Shown piece after piece: positions 13,864 through 16,360 of a DNA stretch of 16,360 nucleotides. The stretch is from positions 1-16,360 of the forward strand of contig CAKVFO010000075.1 of assembly GCA_934746785.1 (NCBI GenBank), written 5' to 3'. The notes beneath the pieces were generated by a model. It worked only from the letters and a program-made list of their open reading frames with translations, had not been told where the DNA came from and did not search any database. Within the stretch, counting starts at the first letter, position 1. Every line of letters starts with the position of its first letter. A program made the position numbers and the translations under genes. Source of the DNA: an uncultured Clostridium sp. (GTDB lineage: Bacteria > Bacillota > Clostridia > Clostridiales > Clostridiaceae).

Positions 13864-15227
13864 TACTTCTTCGCACCTCCAAGGAAAATTTCATTAAGGT
13901 CTAATAACTTATGATCTTTAATAACTACTATAACTCTATCTCCAAAGCTTAAATAGTCATCTCCTGTTGGAATTATTATTTTTCCATTTCTAACTATAAC
14001 TGCAACTATACAATCTTCATCAAATTCAATGTCTTTAAGCTTTACATCAATGTATTTTGTATTATTTCCAACAATAAATTCGACTGCTTCTGCATGACCA
14101 TCACAGATTTTATATATATTTTCTATAGAACATCTTCTAGCACTCTTTAATCCTCTTACATATCTTATAATCTTATTTGATGTAATAAACTTAGGACTAA
14201 CTACAGAATCTATTCCAACATCATCTGCTATTTCTGTATAGTTATCTCTTGTTATTTTTGTAATTATATTTTTAACTTTCTGATTAGCTGCAAATAAAGC
14301 TGCTATCAAGTTATCTTCATCTCTGCTTGTTAATGTTATAAAACTATCCATTTCAGGGAGACTTTCAGACAATAAAAGATCTTGATCCATTCCATCACCA
14401 TTTATAATTACACATTGTGGTAGAAGTTCGGTAAGTTCTTTACACTTCTCTGTTTCTCTCTCTATTATTTTACAGTTAACGCCATATTCTTCTATTATCT
14501 TAGCAAGATAATAACTTATTTTACCCCCTCCAATAATCATGGAATTCTTAACCTTCTTTTTAAACTTTCCAAGATTTTTAAAGAAGTTTTGAATATCTTT
14601 TTCTTCTCCTATTACATAGACCTTATCATCTTTTCTTATAATAAAGTCACCGTTTGGAATAATAACTCCATCATTTCTTTCTATACCACAAAAAAGAACT
14701 TTACCTCTTAAAAAATCAATATCACATATTCTTTTATCTACAAGAATACTTTTGTTAACCCTAAAACCTACTAAGTCCACTTTTCCTTTGGCAAAACTAT
14801 CTATGCTGCATACTGACGGGAATTTTATAAGCCTTGAAATCTCATAAGCTGTTTCCTTTTCAGGATTAATTACCAAATCAATACCAACTGCCTTAGTTAA
14901 AAGAGTTATATCTTCATCATAATCTGGATTTCTAACTCTTGCTACAGCATACTTAACTCCTAGCTTTTTAGCTGCAAGACAAGAAAGCATATTTAATTCA
15001 TCACTATTAGTTACTGAAATTAATAAATCTGCATTCTTTATTCCAGCTTCATCTAAAACCTTAAAATTAGTACAATTACCCTTTATGCACATAACATCAA
15101 GATTATTTGCTATTCTCTCAAGTGCAATATCCTTGTTATCAATTATTGTTATATTATCATCTTCAACTGATAAGCACTTAGCTAAAGTATATCCAACTTT
15201 ACCTGCACCAACTATAATAATATTCAT
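13863..15227 (-). CDS. trkA: TrkA regulatory subunit with two RCK domains
   Basis: A 454-residue cytoplasmic regulator of the TrkH channel. It is a tandem of two RCK units: an N-terminal Rossmann domain with GAGKVG (7-12) and ITIIDNKD, followed by a TrkA-C domain around 140-215, then a second Rossmann domain beginning MIIGGGKIS (about 230) and a second TrkA-C domain to the end. The doubled form is the TrkA type, unlike the single-unit KtrA of Bacillus. The second glycine-rich loop is GGGKIS, lacking the last Gly of GxGxxG, so nucleotide binding there may differ. GAGGAG precedes the ATG. It is first in the operon with trkH, under a good promoter. Confidence 0.95.
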   Translation of the reverse strand: MNIIIVGAGKVGYTLAKCLSVEDDNITIIDNKDIALERIANNLDVMCIKGNCTNFKVLDEAGIKNADLLISVTNSDELNMLSCLAAKKLGVKYAVARVRNPDYDEDITLLTKAVGIDLVINPEKETAYEISRLIKFPSVCSIDSFAKGKVDLVGFRVNKSILVDKRICDIDFLRGKVLFCGIERNDGVIIPNGDFIIRKDDKVYVIGEEKDIQNFFKNLGKFKKKVKNSMIIGGGKISYYLAKIIEEYGVNCKIIERETEKCKELTELLPQCVIINGDGMDQDLLLSESLPEMDSFITLTSRDEDNLIAALFAANQKVKNIITKITRDNYTEIADDVGIDSVVSPKFITSNKIIRYVRGLKSARRCSIENIYKICDGHAEAVEFIVGNNTKYIDVKLKDIEFDEDCIVAVIVRNGKIIIPTGDDYLSFGDRVIVVIKDHKLLDLNEIFLGGAKK

Positions 15228-15277
15228 TTTTTATGTCTCCTCATAATACATTAACTCATTACTATCGCATATTTTTC

Positions 15278-15306
15278 ATTATACATTATACACCATTTTA
15301 CCTCAA
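15278..15306 (-). promoter_or_regulatory. Sigma-A promoter of trkA-trkH
   Basis: On the - strand TTGAGG (15306-15301), a 17-bp spacer and TATAAT (15283-15278) lie about 50-80 bases before the trkA ATG. A second TATAAT sits seven bases upstream of the first. The leader is too short for a c-di-AMP (ydaO) riboswitch, which regulates K+ transporter genes in many Firmicutes, and I see none in 15228-15491. Confidence 0.65.
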
Positions 15307-15491
15307 TTTTAATAATAGCTTTTATTACTTGTTTATCTATTATTTAAAACATAATACGACCTAGATTACAGTTTTCCACACTCCCACAGAATATTATATA
15401 TTTATTCTGCCTTTTATAGTTTGTAACATTTTATATATACTCCAAATATTATATATAAAGATAATAATTATCTAAGAATAGAGGTGAATAA

Positions 15492-15908
15492 ATGAATCCA
15501 CTATTAAATATGCTCCTAGGCAGCATGATGAATGGCGGCATGATGGGAAATAATATGATGAATGGCAATCCTCTTATGAACATGTTAATGGGCGGTATGA
15601 ACGGAAATAATCCTATGATGAACGGTAACAACATGATGGGGAATAATCCTTTATTAAATATGTTAATGGGCGGTATGAATCCCAGCATGATGCAGAACAT
15701 GAATAATATGAACGATATGAATAATAACACTCCAAATGCTGAACAAGCAAATATGAACAATATGAACGGAAATAATCCCATGATGAATATGTTAAATATG
15801 ATGATGGGACAGCACGGCGGTATGAATCCTAATATGATGAATAATATGAACGGCATGATGAATCCTAATATGCAGCAGGCAAGACGTCATCGCAGGCATA
15901 GACATTAA
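15492..15908 (+). CDS. Met/Asn/Gly-rich low-complexity protein
   Basis: A 138-residue protein with about 39 Met and 41 Asn (nearly 60 percent together), plus Gly and Pro. It consists of repeats of the form NPLxNMLMGGMN, spaced 26 residues, and MM-N-G blocks, then ends in a basic tail RRHRRHRH. No membrane helix or signal peptide is clear, though the Leu/Met patches are hydrophobic. Coding is supported by GAGGTG five bases before the ATG, by the bidirectional terminator just after the stop, and by the absence of stops over 138 codons. I do not recognise the family. The composition suggests a structural or spore-associated protein, a methionine pool for metal or oxidant binding, or a self-assembling protein; all are inference. 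The opposite strand is also open here but is a by-product of the repeat composition. Confidence 0.72.
   Translation: MNPLLNMLLGSMMNGGMMGNNMMNGNPLMNMLMGGMNGNNPMMNGNNMMGNNPLLNMLMGGMNPSMMQNMNNMNDMNNNTPNAEQANMNNMNGNNPMMNMLNMMMGQHGGMNPNMMNNMNGMMNPNMQQARRHRRHRH
15582..15679 (+). repeat. Internal direct repeat in the Met/Asn-rich gene
   Basis: A 20-bp sequence beginning ATGTTAATGGGC occurs exactly at 15582-15601 and 15660-15679, a 78-bp period equal to 26 codons. The bases just before each copy are also similar, so the gene appears to have grown by in-frame duplication. Confidence 0.85.
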
Positions 15909-15930
15909 TTAACTAATGGATGTTAATTAA

Positions 15931-15966
15931 AAAAAACTCGCATTTAAAAATTAATGCGAGTTTTTT
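15931..15966. terminator. Bidirectional terminator between convergent genes
   Basis: A perfect 14-bp stem (15931-15944 with 15953-15966; core ACTCGCATT) has an 8-nt loop, an A-run on the left and a T-run on the right, so it works in both directions. It overlaps the last codons and stop of the - strand gene ending at 15951. Confidence 0.92.
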
Positions 15967-16360
15967 AATTGAGATTTTAAAGCTGTAGTCTTAATAGTAT
16001 CCTTAAACTTTTCATATTCTGTAGGATAACTTATAGTATTCTTTTTAATATAAAATTTATATCCAATATCTTTTACTTTGAATCTAAATCCACCATCTTT
16101 AAATTCCTTGTCTAGTTCAATATCATTAATTGTAAATTTATTCACTATCTCATCTTTCTTTCCTACTATCTGAAATTCTTCCTTCTTAGTATTATAAATA
16201 ACACCTCTAAACTTGTTACATATATGATAATAAAATATTATCATGAAAATTAGAATCAAATAAATTGCAAATACAAAAAACTTTCCATAATAAGTATCAA
16301 ATAAATTCCCACTCATAATTAAAGGCATATAAACTGCCATAGTATAAAGCCATACAATAT
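15951..16360 (-). CDS. Membrane protein of unknown function, 5' end beyond the window
   Basis: The frame is open through the right edge of the window. An internal ATG at 16340 exists, but the frame continues upstream (IVWLYT before it) and no ribosome-binding site precedes it, so the real start is probably outside. What is visible is the end of one hydrophobic segment, a short loop (SGNLFDTYYGK), a second strong membrane helix (FFVFAIYLILIFMIIFYY), then a cytoplasmic domain of about 85 residues. That domain is rich in beta-strand character and charge (GVIYNTKKEEFQIVGKKDEI to YPTEYEKFKDTIK), similar in outline to membrane-anchored PH-like domains. I do not recognise the family. The stop codon lies in the terminator stem. 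Confidence 0.7.
   Translation of the reverse strand, partial: IVWLYTMAVYMPLIMSGNLFDTYYGKFFVFAIYLILIFMIIFYYHICNKFRGVIYNTKKEEFQIVGKKDEIVNKFTINDIELDKEFKDGGFRFKVKDIGYKFYIKKNTISYPTEYEKFKDTIKTTALKSQLKNSH

Noticed and set aside
15228..15491. Possible c-di-AMP riboswitch before trkA.
   Set aside because: The promoter lies only about 50 bases from the start codon and no conserved riboswitch motifs or terminator hairpin are visible.
15449..15856. Long - strand open frame opposite the Met/Asn-rich gene.
   Set aside because: Hydrophobic Phe/Ile/Pro/Met repeats mirror the ATG/AAT codons of the + strand; it has no ribosome-binding site. It is a shadow of the repeat composition.

Overview
The DNA is very AT-rich. 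Genes are preceded by strong GGAGG-type ribosome-binding sites, and several promoters are near sigma-A consensus with 17-bp spacers. Protein families and lengths look like a low-GC Firmicute, most likely a Clostridium sensu stricto species. I cannot name the species from sequence alone. The window reads as ordinary chromosome with one decayed, repeat-rich stretch in the middle. I see no rRNA, tRNA, CRISPR array, intact insertion sequence or phage.

Layout. 53-382 (-): small helical protein resembling the WXG100/ESAT-6 superfamily. 629-1849 (+): polytopic GT-C-type (Gpi18-like) glycosyltransferase. 2010-4625 (-): two-gene operon of an M20 amidohydrolase and an MFS transporter, driven by a good promoter at 4682-4710. 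4786-5155 (-): a YcxB-like membrane protein gene broken by an internal deletion. 5314-6933 (-): a PspA/IM30-like protein followed by an SPFH protein with a C-terminal zinc ribbon, the pairing known from the Bacillus subtilis ydjF-ydjI membrane-stress locus. 6953-7278 (-): a TnpB (IS605/IS607-type) remnant directly upstream of the PspA-like gene, which may carry that gene's promoter. 7298-7845: intergenic DNA with a 12-bp tandem repeat, three copies of a 75-83-bp repeat and a large inverted repeat around a GC-rich core. 7898-8617 (-): an ArsR-type HTH fused to a NifX/MTH1175-like domain, with a visible operator and an internal ribosome-binding site. 8658-9375 (-): the 5' remnant of a secreted metallophosphoesterase gene. 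9397-10074 (-): a degenerate CobW-like P-loop protein with a C-terminal membrane helix. 10222-10578 (-): unknown helical protein. 10714-11235 (+): nitroreductase. 11398-12168 (-): GNAT acetyltransferase. 12418-15227 (-): trkA-trkH potassium-uptake operon. 15492-15908 (+): a striking Met/Asn/Gly low-complexity protein. 15951-end (-): a membrane protein cut by the window edge.

How the genes work together. The clear functional units are amidohydrolase plus transporter (release and movement of an acylated amino acid or similar compound), PspA plus SPFH (envelope stress) and TrkA plus TrkH (K+ uptake). The 4.8-9.4 kb part holds three broken genes and several related repeats, consistent with repeated small deletions. 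For unexplained biology the best candidates are the Met/Asn-rich protein, the ArsR-NifX fusion with its in-frame internal start, and the inverted-repeat element at 7593-7845. None of these amounts to a demonstrable new multi-gene system.
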